DNA of 64,000 nt. Origin: Halorubrum sp. BOL3-1. Lineage in GTDB: Archaea; Halobacteriota; Halobacteria; Halobacteriales; Haloferacaceae. Position numbers and translations under genes: made by a program. Below, one piece after another: positions 36,299-46,062 of this stretch (within the stretch, counting starts at the first letter, position 1; each line of letters begins with the position of its first letter). Where the stretch lies: NCBI RefSeq assembly GCF_004114375.1, contig NZ_CP034692.1, positions 682,001-746,000 on the forward strand, given 5' to 3'. The notes beneath the pieces are model-generated. The model saw only the letters and a program-made list of their open reading frames with translations. It was not told where the DNA came from and ran no database searches.

Positions 36299-36484
36299 AT
36301 GACACGAGACACATCAGACGAAGACGGTAGCATCGAGCAATCGACCGAGGCGAATAATGACGATCGACACGTCTGTCGGGTGACCGGCCGCGAACAGGGT
36401 CTCGTCGGGAAGTACGACATCTGGCTCTGTCGGCAGTCGTTCCGCGAGCTGGCCCCCGAAATCGGGTTCGAGAAGTATGACTGA
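36299..36484 (+). CDS. uS14 ribosomal protein paralogue lacking two zinc cysteines
   Basis: A 61-residue small-subunit protein uS14. [19 protein letters not shown] followed by [13 protein letters not shown] is the archaeal uS14 core. The zinc-binding form has CxxC twice; here the pairs read CRVT and CRQS, so each keeps one Cys. The normal gene belongs to the spc ribosomal operon, so this stand-alone copy is a paralogue. In bacteria, cysteine-poor ('C-minus') ribosomal paralogues replace zinc-bound ones during zinc starvation; the neighbours here make the same role likely. Overlaps the next gene by 8 nt. Confidence 0.85.
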   Translation: MTRDTSDEDGSIEQSTEANNDDRHVCRVTGREQGLVGKYDIWLCRQSFRELAPEIGFEKYD

Positions 36485-37034
36485 AAGCCGGGAACGACCG
36501 GCCGACACACCGGCTGCGGAGGATGCCGACAGAGAGACCGTCGTGGTCGTCGGGAAGGAGAGCGTCGGGAAGTCCGAACTCGTCTCCTCGCTCACGGGCG
36601 ACCGGCCGACCAGCGGGAACTTCCGCGGTACCACCACCCGCAGTGAGCGGTACACGACCGATCGGTACGAGTTCGTCGACACGCCCGGGATCGTCCTCGA
36701 TGCCGACACCGAAGGAACGCGGGACGCACTGGCGCAGGTCGACGACGACGAGACGGTGTTGCTCGTCGTCCCGGCGACGGACGTCGACGACGACCTCGAC
36801 GCGCTACTACCGCTGGTCGAATCGCATCTCGGAGCCGTGGTCGTCACCTTCTGGGACAAAGTCGAAGAGCGAACCGAAACTCGCCGGGCACTCGAGGAAC
36901 TGAGCGCCGATATCGGCGTTCCGGTCGTCCCCGTCGACGCTCGCACAGTCGAGCGGCCGATGGTCGACGGCGGGACACCGGAGGCGAGCGCCGGAACGTC
37001 GACCGATGCCTACGGAAAATCATGGATGCCTTAG
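36477..37034 (+). CDS. FeoB-like G-domain protein, separate from its membrane part
   Basis: A 185-residue GTPase-like protein. G1 is [17 protein letters not shown]2 is in [11 protein letters not shown]3 is DTPGI, as in the cytoplasmic domain of FeoB. G4 (normally NKxD) reads TFWDKVEE, so the guanine-specificity motif is degenerate. There is no membrane helix. The gene overlaps the permease gene by 13 nt. Together they look like a FeoB-type transporter split into soluble and membrane chains. Confidence 0.8.
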   Translation: MTESRERPADTPAAEDADRETVVVVGKESVGKSELVSSLTGDRPTSGNFRGTTTRSERYTTDRYEFVDTPGIVLDADTEGTRDALAQVDDDETVLLVVPATDVDDDLDALLPLVESHLGAVVVTFWDKVEERTETRRALEELSADIGVPVVPVDARTVERPMVDGGTPEASAGTSTDAYGKSWMP

Positions 37035-38197
37035 CCCAGCCGGGGATCTTTCCGAACGCTGCGCGCAAGCAGGTCGGTCGGCGGATCGAACCGCCGAAAA
37101 CGGTGTTCGAGTGGCCGGTCGTCGGTCCGCTAGTGAGTCTGTTGCTCCTGTTGGTCCCGGCCGGCGCGGCGGTCTGGTTCGCCAACACGCTCGCCGGCGA
37201 ACTCGATCCGATCGTGGGGGCCGCCTTCGAGCCGCTGGTCGCGGCCGCCGAGCGGCTTCCGGAGCCGCTAGCAGTGCTGTTGACGAACGAGTACGGTCTG
37301 CTGTCGATGGGACCGTTTCTGTTCGTCTGGGCCGGCCCGACGATGCTCCTCTTCGCGGTGATCCTCGGCGTGTACAAGAACACGGGCGTCGTCACCCGCA
37401 TGACCGTCGCACTACATCCGATGATGCGACGGATCGGCCTCTCTGGTCGGGATCTCATCCGCGTCGTGATGGGCTTCGGCTGTAACGTCCCCGCGGTGGT
37501 CAACACCCGCTCGTGTTCGGACTGTACGCGGTGTACGACTATTTCGGCCATCTCGTTCGGCTCGGCCTGTTCGTACCAGTTTCCCGCGACGCTCGCGGTG
37601 TTCGCGGCGGTCGGCATGGGCTGGCTCGTCGGCCCCTACCTGCTCGTGTTGGCGGTCACGACGTTCATCTACGTCGGGCTGATCGCGCCCGCCGAAGCCC
37701 GAGAGTCGACCACCGTGATCGACCGCCGAACGTTCCTCCAGTGGCCCGACCCGAAGGCGGTCGCCCGTGAGGCCTGGAGCGCGCTCAGGGAGTTCTTTAT
37801 GAAGGCACTCCCTGTCTTCGTCGTCATCACCTTCGTCGCCGCCGCGCTCGACCGTCTCGGCGTGATCGACGCGCTGGGATCGGTGCTTGGACCGGCGATG
37901 AGCCTGTTCAACCTCCCGGCAGATGCCGCGATCACGGTCGTGCTGGCGTCGATTCGGAAGGACGGAATCGCCCTGCTGACTGCTGACGGCGCGTCGACGG
38001 CGGCCGCGCTCTCGCCGGTACAGGTGCTCGTGGTCGTCTACCTTGCCGGGGTCTTGTTGCCGTGTCTGGTGACAGCGTTCACCGTTGCCCGCGAAGTCTC
38101 ACCGCGATGGGCACTGACAATGATGCTTCGGCAGGCGGCTGCTGCGATCGGCTTCGCGGCCGTGATCGCGTGGGGAGGTGTAGCCGTCTTCGGCTGA
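37022..38197 (+). CDS. FeoB-like gate-domain permease
   Basis: A 391-residue membrane protein with two Gate (nucleoside-recognition) domains and about eight helices. GFGCNVPAVVNTRSCSDCTR matches the FeoB gate motif GxGCNVP, and the second gate contains ASIRKDGIALL. Extra cysteines (CSDCTRC) follow the gate motif and could select or bind a metal. No N-terminal G domain is fused. FeoB moves Fe(II), but in this zinc-limitation context the cargo may be Zn(II); the sequence does not decide. Confidence 0.82.
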   Translation: MDALAQPGIFPNAARKQVGRRIEPPKTVFEWPVVGPLVSLLLLLVPAGAAVWFANTLAGELDPIVGAAFEPLVAAAERLPEPLAVLLTNEYGLLSMGPFLFVWAGPTMLLFAVILGVYKNTGVVTRMTVALHPMMRRIGLSGRDLIRVVMGFGCNVPAVVNTRSCSDCTRCTTISAISFGSACSYQFPATLAVFAAVGMGWLVGPYLLVLAVTTFIYVGLIAPAEARESTTVIDRRTFLQWPDPKAVAREAWSALREFFMKALPVFVVITFVAAALDRLGVIDALGSVLGPAMSLFNLPADAAITVVLASIRKDGIALLTADGASTAAALSPVQVLVVVYLAGVLLPCLVTAFTVAREVSPRWALTMMLRQAAAAIGFAAVIAWGGVAVFG

Positions 38198-38646
38198 TAT
38201 CTGGGAGGTCTAGAGAGCAGGATCCTCGGTTGGATTTATTCATTCCGATGATTTTTGATAAGAAGACGCGTATCAAATCTATCCCCCGAGATCGCGTGAT
38301 CTTCCATCTTTGGCGTAACCGCTAGCGACGATTCGGGCGTATCTGGGTGTTCAGAGTCGGGGGGACTCATTCAGTCTATTTGGAGTGTAATGTTTGATGT
38401 ATTTGGTAATGCTGGCGGTGGGTCCCCACCCGTGACCATGTAGACCGGTAGGAACGAGATTATCAACCGACTGCGGAACGGCGAGTTCGACCCTGACTAC
38501 CGACTGACGCGGCTTCACGACACCATGCCACAGGTTCAGCAACTCCGGGAACTCGAGGGGGCACCGCACGCGACCGCCTTCCCCGACGGTGAACCACGGA
38601 GTTGAAGCCACTGGTCGCGAAATCGAGTCGTATATCGACGAGACCG
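38198..38646. other. intergenic region with a possible gene remnant
   Basis: From about 38434 to 38604 one plus-strand frame encodes NEIINRLRNGEFDPDYRL and then HDTMPQVQQLRELEGAPH, ending in TGA at 38602-38604. The acidic composition looks genuine, but there is no start (an in-frame TAG sits at about 38419), so it may be the tail of a deleted gene. The AT-rich stretch 38220-38290 has no gene. Confidence 0.35.
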
Positions 38647-39654
38647 ATGACATCCTCTGACCAGCCGCCGTCACCGAACCAGCTGTTTTCGCTCCTCAGC
38701 GAGGACGCCTTCGAAGAGGCGGTGACGTGGCTGGACGACCTCACCACAGCAGAGGATGAGCCCCGTAAACACGCCCTACAGGCGGTTCGAAGCCACGCCG
38801 AAGCGCATCCCGAACGATTCGACGGGCTGGCCGCCCCGCTCACGACGTTCCTGACCGACGAAGAGCGCGCAATCAGGCTGACGACCGCGAAGCTGTTCGT
38901 CACGCTCAGCCGGACGGAACCAGTAGCCGTTCTACCGGTCGTCGACGCTCTCGCCGATCGACTGGCAGATGACGAGGCGTTCTATTACGTCCGGGCGCGA
39001 TGCGCGGAAGCGCTGGGGTACGTCGGCCGCGAACACCCCGAGGCGGTCAGCGATCCGGAGATACTGGCCGACTTCCGCATCGGCCTCTCCTTTGACGAAC
39101 CGGAAGTCAAGGAGAAACTCGCGAAGGCGCTGGAGTGCGTCGCGCTGGGTGACCCGAGCCGACTCCGACATCAGGTCGGGTCGTTGTCTAAGCACCTCAA
39201 CGACGAGGAAGAGCTGGTCCGGCATCACCTCTGTACGGCGTTGGCGGCGGTTGGCTGTGAGCACCCGACGAAGCTCTCGGACGGTCGTGACGCCCTCGCG
39301 GCCCGGCTGTCGGATGTAGACGAGAACCCGTACACTCGCGGTCGGGCCGCCGAGGCGCTGGGGCTGCTGGAGGACATCGATGGTGAGGAAGTGGTCGTTC
39401 CCGACGAGATCGAAGCAGACGAGGACGAAGCGGACGAGTTCGTCCGCTCGCGGCTCGCGTTTCTCCGGGGGACACAGACGGAGCAATCAGCCGGGAGGAC
39501 TGATGACGTGGGAACGCTGGACTCGCTCCGGGGCGGAACCGAGGGGGTCGTCGACGCGATGACGACACCCGACGGCGAGGATTGTCCGCACTGTGGACTC
39601 GCGGTTCCGGAAGGCGGGCCGCCGATGTGTCCGCGGTGTGGCGCACCGCGCTGA
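38647..39654 (+). CDS. HEAT-repeat protein with C-terminal zinc ribbon
   Basis: A 335-residue soluble protein. Helical repeats run through residues about 20-250 (for example LLSEDAFEEAVTWLDDLTT, RARCAEALGYVGREHPEA, EEELVRHHLCTALAAVG, NPYTRGRAAEALGLL). The last 30 residues hold a zinc ribbon, CPHCGLAVPEGGPPMCPRCG. ATG 38647 is preferred over an upstream in-frame ATG that lies in the remnant region. Probably a scaffold; no enzyme motif is visible. Confidence 0.75.
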   Translation: MTSSDQPPSPNQLFSLLSEDAFEEAVTWLDDLTTAEDEPRKHALQAVRSHAEAHPERFDGLAAPLTTFLTDEERAIRLTTAKLFVTLSRTEPVAVLPVVDALADRLADDEAFYYVRARCAEALGYVGREHPEAVSDPEILADFRIGLSFDEPEVKEKLAKALECVALGDPSRLRHQVGSLSKHLNDEEELVRHHLCTALAAVGCEHPTKLSDGRDALAARLSDVDENPYTRGRAAEALGLLEDIDGEEVVVPDEIEADEDEADEFVRSRLAFLRGTQTEQSAGRTDDVGTLDSLRGGTEGVVDAMTTPDGEDCPHCGLAVPEGGPPMCPRCGAPR

Positions 39655-39662
39655 CCGGGGAG

Positions 39663-39711
39663 TTTGGCCGGCCTAAATCCGGAAGTCTTTACAACTATTA
39701 GGCGAGCCTAA
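39663..39711. promoter_or_regulatory. DtxR-type operators before the siderophore-binding gene
   Basis: TTAGGCGAGCCTAA (39698-39711) is a palindrome of the TTAGG-N4-CCTAA type ending 5 bp before the ATG at 39717. A weaker copy, TTTGGCCGGCCTAAA, lies at 39663-39677. The same arms occur at 42603 and 47461. Location over the start site of a leaderless transcript fits repression by the DtxR-type protein encoded at 47019. Confidence 0.75.
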
Positions 39712-39716
39712 ATCAT

Positions 39717-40876
39717 ATGTCGAGAGACGCCGAGGCACACGAGGCACCGACGCGGCGAGACTACCTGAAGTACGGCGGCGCGGTTATCGGTGGCGGACTG
39801 CTCGCAGGATGTACGGGGAGCAGTGAACCGGAGTCGACGCCGACTGAGACGAGTACGAACGCGGAGTCCCCTACCGAAGAGAACGGTAGCTACACTGTGT
39901 CGATGGAACCCGTCGGCGGTGTCGAATTCGAAAGCGTCCCCGAGACGTGGGTCGCAAACAACGGCAGCCGGGCCGATATGGGAATCGCGCTGGGCCAAGA
40001 ACTACCCGAGGGTGTTTGGCTCACCAGCCGGTATCATACTCAGTACTACGACGAGATTCCGGGCGTCTCCGTCGACAAGAGTGAGATGGCCGACCTATAC
40101 CAGGACGGTGTCAGCAAGGAACTCTTCCACGAGCTCGACGGCGATATCCACGTCATCGATCCGAACTTCCTGATGAACCCGTTCGAAGGCTGGGAGAAGG
40201 AAGCTATCGACGAAATCCGCGAGAACATCTCGCCGTTCTCCGGGAACAGTATCTTTTCGCGAGGCTACCCGTGGCACGAGAACTACCGGTACTACTCCCC
40301 GTACGAGGCGTTCGAAAAGCGAGTCAGGTATTTCAACAGCAGGCCCGCTACGAAGCGTTCGTGTCGGTACACGAGTCGTTCCGGGAGAACCTCGCACCCG
40401 TAGTTCCAGGGCGTAGTGACCGTCCATCGGTGGCCGTCCTCTGGGCGAGTGGTGACCAACCGGAGACGTTCTTACCATACGTTATCGGAGGCGGGTCCGG
40501 TTTCAAGCACCTCCGCGATCTGAAACTCCGGGACGCGCTTGCGCGCTCCGATATCAAAGACTTCCACACCAATCGCGGCGAAATCGACTACGAGACGTTA
40601 CTCGACATCGATCCGGACGTGCTTCTCCTCCGCGGTCAGGAGGCAAAATCGGCCGACGAGTTCGAGCAGACGGTCGTCGAATTCATGCGAAATCACGATG
40701 TCGCAAGCAGTCTCACCGCCGTCGAGGACGGTGCTGTCTACCGCGCGGGTGGCCTGTATCAGGGGCCGATTACGAACCTCGTCCTGACTGAACGACTGGC
40801 GGCGGACGTGTACGACACTGACGAGGAACTCTTCGACCGACAGCAGGTCGCAGACATCGTCAACGGTGATATCTGA
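39717..40876 (+). pseudogene. iron-siderophore-type binding lipoprotein, one-base frameshift
   Basis: Periplasmic-binding-protein family PF01497-like. The Tat lipoprotein signal is TRRDYLKYGGAVIGGGLLAGC. GGVEFESVPETWVANNGSRA and DIHVIDPNFLMNPFEGWEK fill the first lobe. The frame breaks at a run of four A in GCGTTCGAAAAGCGAG near 40317. One more A would give EKASQVFQQQARYEAFVSV, continuing to 40876 (PYVIGGGSGFKHLRDLKL, DIDPDVLLLRGQEAKS). The downstream half is uncorrupted. No permease or ATPase is adjacent. Preceded by two operator-like palindromes. Sequencing error is possible. Confidence 0.82.
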
Positions 40877-40878
40877 TT

Positions 40879-41820
40879 ATGACTGCCGCCGAAACCGGAC
40901 AGGCACTCGAGCACGACCACGATGTCGTCATCGTCGGCGGCGGCCCGGCGGGCTGCTCGGCGGGCGTGTTCTGCGCCCGCGAGGGGCTCGACACGGCCGT
41001 CTTCGACCGCGGGCGCTCCTCGCTCCAGCGGTGTGCCCACCTCGGGAACTGCCTCGGCTTCCCGGCCGGGATCGCTATCGACGATTTCACCGCCCTCATG
41101 TACGCCCACGTCAGCGAGGCGGGCTGTGACATCGTCGAGGAACGGGTTGAATCGGCCACGCAGGCGGACGCCGACGCGCGGTTCGTCGTCGAGACACGGG
41201 CCGGGGAGGTACACGCTGCGAAGTACGTCATCGCCGCAGCGTGGTACGACGGCTCGTACCTTCGCGGACTGAACGACGAGGACACGTTCGAGCAACAGGA
41301 GCATCACGGCGAGGTCGAGGAACGGTTCGATCCGGAGTATCCCGATGGGGACGGTCGAACACCCGTCGACGGGCTGTACGTCGCCTCGCCGGCCGGCGAT
41401 CGAAGTGCACAGGCCATCGTCGTTGCGGGGCACGGCGCGCACGTCGCCCGATGGCTGTCGGAAGACCGTCGAAGTGAGCGCGGGTACTCGGGTGAGGTCG
41501 CACCCCATTACGATTGGCTCAGATCCGACGCGGAGTTCGCGGGAGAATGGGCGGAGCGCGAGCGCTGGCGCACGTGGTTCGACGACGAGATGGGAGCCGA
41601 CCTCTCCGAGGATCGAGTGGCAGACCTGCGGGAGGCGTACATCGATCGGGCGTTCGACACGCGTCGGACTGACCAGGAGGTCGAGGCGGCGACAGAGCGC
41701 GGTCTCCGGCGATTGGTCGAGGTCATCGGCCAGGATCGGCTACTCGATGTTATCGACGACGATGAGATTCGGTCGCGTGTGAGCGAACTCGAAGACACGG
41801 ATACCGCTCATGAAAGCTGA
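40879..41820 (+). CDS. thioredoxin-reductase-like flavoprotein A (no CxxC)
   Basis: A 313-residue FAD protein. The FAD motif is VVIVGGGPAGCSAGVFCAREG, and RCAHLGNCLGFPAGIAIDDF is the following TrxR-like loop. GLYVASPAGDRSAQAIVVAG is the C-terminal FAD motif. The redox CxxC of thioredoxin reductase is absent. The C-terminal 100 residues are a helical extension. It follows the siderophore-binding gene by 2 bp and overlaps flavoprotein B by 11 nt. A ferric-chelate reductase role is plausible by context. Confidence 0.75.
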   Translation: MTAAETGQALEHDHDVVIVGGGPAGCSAGVFCAREGLDTAVFDRGRSSLQRCAHLGNCLGFPAGIAIDDFTALMYAHVSEAGCDIVEERVESATQADADARFVVETRAGEVHAAKYVIAAAWYDGSYLRGLNDEDTFEQQEHHGEVEERFDPEYPDGDGRTPVDGLYVASPAGDRSAQAIVVAGHGAHVARWLSEDRRSERGYSGEVAPHYDWLRSDAEFAGEWAERERWRTWFDDEMGADLSEDRVADLREAYIDRAFDTRRTDQEVEAATERGLRRLVEVIGQDRLLDVIDDDEIRSRVSELEDTDTAHES

Positions 41821-42544
41821 ACGCCATGATACGACGATAATCGGCGGCGGCGTCGCTGGGCTCTCAGCGGCGACTTTTACCGCCCGTCACGGCCTCGACA
41901 CGCTCGTTGTCGATTCGGGCGACTCGATCCTCCGGCGCAACGCGCACCTGGAGAACTTCCCCGGGTTCCCGGCCGGCGTCAACGCCCGCCGGCTGCTCGA
42001 CCTGCTCGGCGAACAGGCCGAGGCGGCGGGCGCGACACGTCACGAGGCGACAGTTACGGAAGTCACGCGAACCGACGAGGGGTTCGTCGTCGAGACCGAC
42101 GAGGACGACCGCTACCGCACCGAGTACGTCGTCGCGGCGACGAAGAACGAGGTCGGCTACCTCGGCGATATTGACGGTGTCGGGGTCATCGAACGCGGGA
42201 AGGCCTTCGTCGACGTCGACGAGCGGGGCCGTACGGGCGTGGAGGGGCTGTACGCGGCCGGTCGACTCGCCGAGAAGCCCCACCAGGCGATCGTCTGTGC
42301 CGGCCACGGCGCTGAGGTCGGCGCGACCCTTCTCGAAGACGACGACCGGCCGTTCTACCACGACTGGGTCGCGCCCGAGGGCTACTTCACCGACCGCGGG
42401 CGTGACCTCCCGCCGGGCTGTGAGGAGATCGACGACGAGGAGCGAGAGCGCCGGGAAGACGCGTCGCTGGAAGCCGTGCGAGACCGCTTCGCGGAACCGC
42501 ATCCGGACGAGCAGGAGACGCACCCGAGCCTTCGACGCGACTGA
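41810..42544 (+). CDS. thioredoxin-reductase-like flavoprotein B (no CxxC)
   Basis: A 244-residue FAD protein related to the preceding one: TTIIGGGVAGLSAATFTARHG, RRNAHLENFPGFPAGVNAR, GLYAAGRLAEKPHQAIVCAG. It lacks the NADPH-binding insert of full thioredoxin reductases and the CxxC. Two unequal paralogues in tandem may form a heterodimer. Downstream is the halocyanin-fusion operon with its own operator. Confidence 0.75.
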   Translation: MKAERHDTTIIGGGVAGLSAATFTARHGLDTLVVDSGDSILRRNAHLENFPGFPAGVNARRLLDLLGEQAEAAGATRHEATVTEVTRTDEGFVVETDEDDRYRTEYVVAATKNEVGYLGDIDGVGVIERGKAFVDVDERGRTGVEGLYAAGRLAEKPHQAIVCAGHGAEVGATLLEDDDRPFYHDWVAPEGYFTDRGRDLPPGCEEIDDEERERREDASLEAVRDRFAEPHPDEQETHPSLRRD

Positions 42545-42602
42545 CTCGATAGCTCGTCTCGTCCGCTTTTTCGCGACGGCGAAACTACCGGTGGAACTAA
42601 AT

Positions 42603-42624
42603 ATTTTTAGGGCGACCTAAAAAT
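42603..42624. promoter_or_regulatory. DtxR-type operator touching the halocyanin-fusion start codon
   Basis: The 22-base palindrome has arms ATTTTTAGG and CCTAAAAAT around a GCGA centre, and the ATG follows immediately at 42625. It overlaps the TATA-like stretch, so binding would block initiation. It is the most symmetric of the three sites. Confidence 0.8.
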
Positions 42625-45092
42625 ATGCGACCGACCAGACGACAGCTGATCGCGGCCGGCAGTTCGGCATTCGCAGCCGGTCTCGCAGGATGTAACGAGT
42701 CCGGAGAGAACAGTCTCGGTGACTCGGCGGGGACGCCCAAGTCGGAATCCACCGCCGATGGGACGACGGCGTCAGTCGAGACGGCCGTCGCCGCCGAGTG
42801 GAACGCGATGCGTGCGCGGGTACGGGACGCACTTTCGCTCGGCGTCGCCGGCGACGCAGGTGGCGGTGCCGCCGTCGCGCAGGCGACGTTCGCTCGCTTC
42901 GAGGGGCCCCCGGAGAACACGGCGCTCACGAGATGCTCGAGGAGACTGACGAGTCGAACTACGAGGAGTTCGAGGAGGCGCTCGGCGAGCTCCGGACCGA
43001 AGGCCTCCGAGCGGAGGACATCTCTCGGGCGCGCGAGGAGGCGACGATCGCCAGCGCCCAACTCGCCGAAGCCCAGCGGACGCTCGTCGGGGACGAAACG
43101 GCTCGACTCCTCGACCTCCAGCTGCTCGGGGCGTCGGTACAGGACGCGGCCTTCCTCGCGGCGGCCGGAAGCTTCGAGGCGGCACGGACAACGGCCGAGT
43201 CGGTGTCGAGTCGCCTCGAAGACGCGGCAGTTCACGACGCCCTCGAAGCGGTGGAGGGCGACGCGTACGAGGCGTTCGAAGAGGCCGTCGCGTCCGTCGC
43301 CTCCGCCGCCGAGAACGAGGACGCCGACGCCGTTCGGACGGCCGCCGGCGACGCCTATCAGGCCGCCATCGACGGCAGTTACACGCTCGCCGACGCCGAA
43401 CACGCGGCGGGCGTCGGACACGTCGCGACGCTACAGGCTCGTGGGTGGGACGCCGCCGCCCTCGCGTCGATGGGCGGTCCCTCGACCTCGTTCGCCCACG
43501 CCGCCGCGCTGACCGTGTATCGCGCTCGCGCCTACGACGCCCAGTGGCTCGCTGCGCGCGGGGAGACCGACCGGGCGGCGACGACGGTGAGCGATGTCTT
43601 CGCCCACTTCGAGGAGGCGCGTGCCCACGAGGCGGTGGAGGAGGCGGACCGCGACGCGTACGAGGCCTTCGAAGGCGGACTCGCCGACCTCCAGTCGGCG
43701 ATCGAGAACGGGGACTCCGACGGGATCGACGGCGCGGTCGCGACCGTGGATGTGAACTTGGTGAGCGGTATCGAAGCGCTCGCCGGGACGGACGCCCCGC
43801 TTCTGGAGGCGGCGTTCTTCCGGGCGCGCTTTGCCGACGCTCGCGAGCTCTACCGACTCGGACAGAACAACGTCGCGGCCTCGATCGCCGAGGGGCTGTT
43901 CCAGCGGTTCGAGGAGAACGAGCTCGACGTTCACGAGACGGTCGAGTCGACGAGCGAGGAGCTGTACACACGGTTCGAGGACGAGCATCTCACCGCTCTC
44001 ATCGACGCGTTCGAGAACGCGAACGACTCCGGCGTCGCGACGCATTACGACGGCGCCCAGTCGACGCTGTTCGAGTTCGAGACGGCGGCCGGGACGGTGG
44101 CGACCGTGAGCGGCGCCGAGGGCGCGTACATGGCTATGCGCGGGTTCGACGCGGCCGTACTCGACGCGCTCGGAAAGAATGGCCGCGCACGGAATACCTC
44201 CCAGGACGCTTTCGAGCACTTCGAGTCGGGCGCCGGCGGCTACCACGAGGCGCTCGAAGAGGCGGACGAGGAAGTCTACGAGGCCTTTGCGGAGCGGCTC
44301 GGGGGGATCGCCACGGCGGCGAACGACGACGAGGACGTGTATCCGGCGGCGAAGGCGCTGAACGACGAAGCGCTCGCGTCGATTTACGCCATTATCGAGA
44401 CCAGCGGGGGTTCACAGTCACAGGCGGCGGCGACCTCCATGCGGGGGGTGTTCGCTCATTTCGAGGAAGCGCGCGTCCACGAACTCCTCGAAGAGGCCGA
44501 CCACAACGCGTACGAAACCTTCGAGGCACAGCTGGACGCGTACATCACCGCTCTCGAAGAAGGCGGGGACATCACGGCAGCCGCGACCGCGTTCGCCGAC
44601 GCGTCACAGTACGTACAGTTCTCGCTCGCCGACAGCGTCGAGGAGCTCCCGTTAGATCTCGATCTGGCGGGGGCGGCCGGCGGCTCTTCCGGCGGTACGG
44701 AAGAGAGCAGCGGAGCCGCCGAACTCAGTGGAGGTCCCAACGTCGTTGAGGGGGTTCCCGACGACGCCGACCACGTGATCGACATGAACGCCGTCGCGTT
44801 CGAGCCGGAGCGGCTCACGGTTTCGCCAGGAGACACCGTCGCGTGGGCACACAACGCGGGTGAGCCACACAACGTGGTCGCCCACGCGGACGAGATTCCG
44901 GAGACCGCCGACTACTGGGCGTCCGGGGGGTTCGAATCGGAAGAAGCCGCACGAACCGGCTGGGAGAACGGGGAGGGGGCCGTCCAGTCCGGACAGTCGT
45001 ATGTGCGCACCTTCGAAACGGCCGGGACACACGAGTACTTCTGCGTCCCGCACGAGGCTGCCGGCATGGTGGGGTCAGTCACTGTAGAATGA
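42625..45092 (+). pseudogene. DUF5059-like repeat lipoprotein fused to halocyanin, one-base frameshift
   Basis: The lipoprotein signal TRRQLIAAGSSAFAAGLAGC starts in one frame. A missing G near 42903 (GGGG where GGGGG is expected) shifts to the frame that runs to 45092. The body has six copies of a roughly 100-residue unit with motif H-F-E-x-A-x2-H-E-x-L-E-E-A-D-x3-Y-E-x-F-E. The C-terminus is a type-1 copper domain: VSPGDTVAWAHNAGEPHNVV supplies the first His, and FCVPHEAAGM supplies Cys, His and Met. The layout matches haloarchaeal DUF5059-halocyanin proteins. It is likely membrane-anchored outside the cell. Confidence 0.82.
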
Positions 45093-45114
45093 ATCCGACT
45101 CGAAGGGGAGGTCT

Positions 45115-46062
45115 ATGATTGGAACCACGCTCGCCGAAATCCGCGGCCACATCGAGTCGCTGGCCAGCGACGACGGCGAGTACTACCTCGTCTGTGCGCG
45201 ATACGGCGACCGGCCCGTTCCCGCCTCGAACCTCCGGTTCGACACGCGGGCCACAGCGAGGGCGGCCGCACAGGCGACCACCCAGTACCGGCAGGCGTTG
45301 CGTCGGTACGACCCACAGGTTCCGTACTACGACATCGTCGCGTGTCAGGCAGTCAGCGTTCGGACTCGATGCGTGCGCATCGAGCGACTGCGCTGTGACT
45401 CACAGTCCACGTACCCGGAAGCACTCGCTGAGCCGGTCGTGAATCGCTCGCCGTCGGTCGCCCGCGAACTCGTCGAGTTCTGTCACCGCGTCGCCGCCGC
45501 GGTCTTCGAGACGCTCTCTGAGCACGGGTACGACGCCGTCGAGTCCGCGATCATGGACGCGTACTTCGCGCACGCCGAAGAGCTCTCCGACCCCGACAGA
45601 CTCTGTATCCGGCTTCTGGAGAGCATGGCGGTCGAACTCGCCGACGGCCTCGATCCGTCCGAACAGGTCGCCTTCCTCTCGGCGGCGGCGGAACGACTGG
45701 AACACGGGCCGGGAGATGCGACGGGCTCCCCGACGCGGTCCTTAGGAGAACAGTCCGTCGACGAATCGCTCTCCGCGCTCCGGAACGCCGGACTCTATCG
45801 ACGGAGTACCCGAGTCATTGACGCCGAGGCGGGCGAACGGTCCGCGGAACTCGTCGTTGAGGTCTCTGGGTACGCGCTCCGACCGTCCGACGGCCGGTTA
45901 CCGCTGCTTCCGATCGCCCTCACCGTCCACCGGTGTGACGACGCATGGATCCCGACCCGGGTAGATGCGTCCGAGGATAGCGTCCAGATCGCTTTTCGGC
46001 CTATCGAGGACTCGGAGACGCTCGATCACTCCGGCCGGGTCTTCGCTCCGGAGGTGTGTTGA
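45115..46062 (+). CDS. haloarchaeal hypothetical protein (DUF7551-like) in the iron operon
   Basis: A 315-residue cytoplasmic protein 22 bp after the halocyanin-fusion gene. The N-terminus SDDGEYYLVCARYGDRPVP and DTRATARAAAQATTQYRQA, then YDPQVPYYDIVACQ, recalls a family I know only as DUF7551/7552. The middle is helical (FCHRVAAAVFETLSEHGYD) and the last 100 residues are beta-rich. No catalytic motif is seen. Its end overlaps the next coding frame. Confidence 0.65.
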   Translation: MIGTTLAEIRGHIESLASDDGEYYLVCARYGDRPVPASNLRFDTRATARAAAQATTQYRQALRRYDPQVPYYDIVACQAVSVRTRCVRIERLRCDSQSTYPEALAEPVVNRSPSVARELVEFCHRVAAAVFETLSEHGYDAVESAIMDAYFAHAEELSDPDRLCIRLLESMAVELADGLDPSEQVAFLSAAAERLEHGPGDATGSPTRSLGEQSVDESLSALRNAGLYRRSTRVIDAEAGERSAELVVEVSGYALRPSDGRLPLLPIALTVHRCDDAWIPTRVDASEDSVQIAFRPIEDSETLDHSGRVFAPEVC

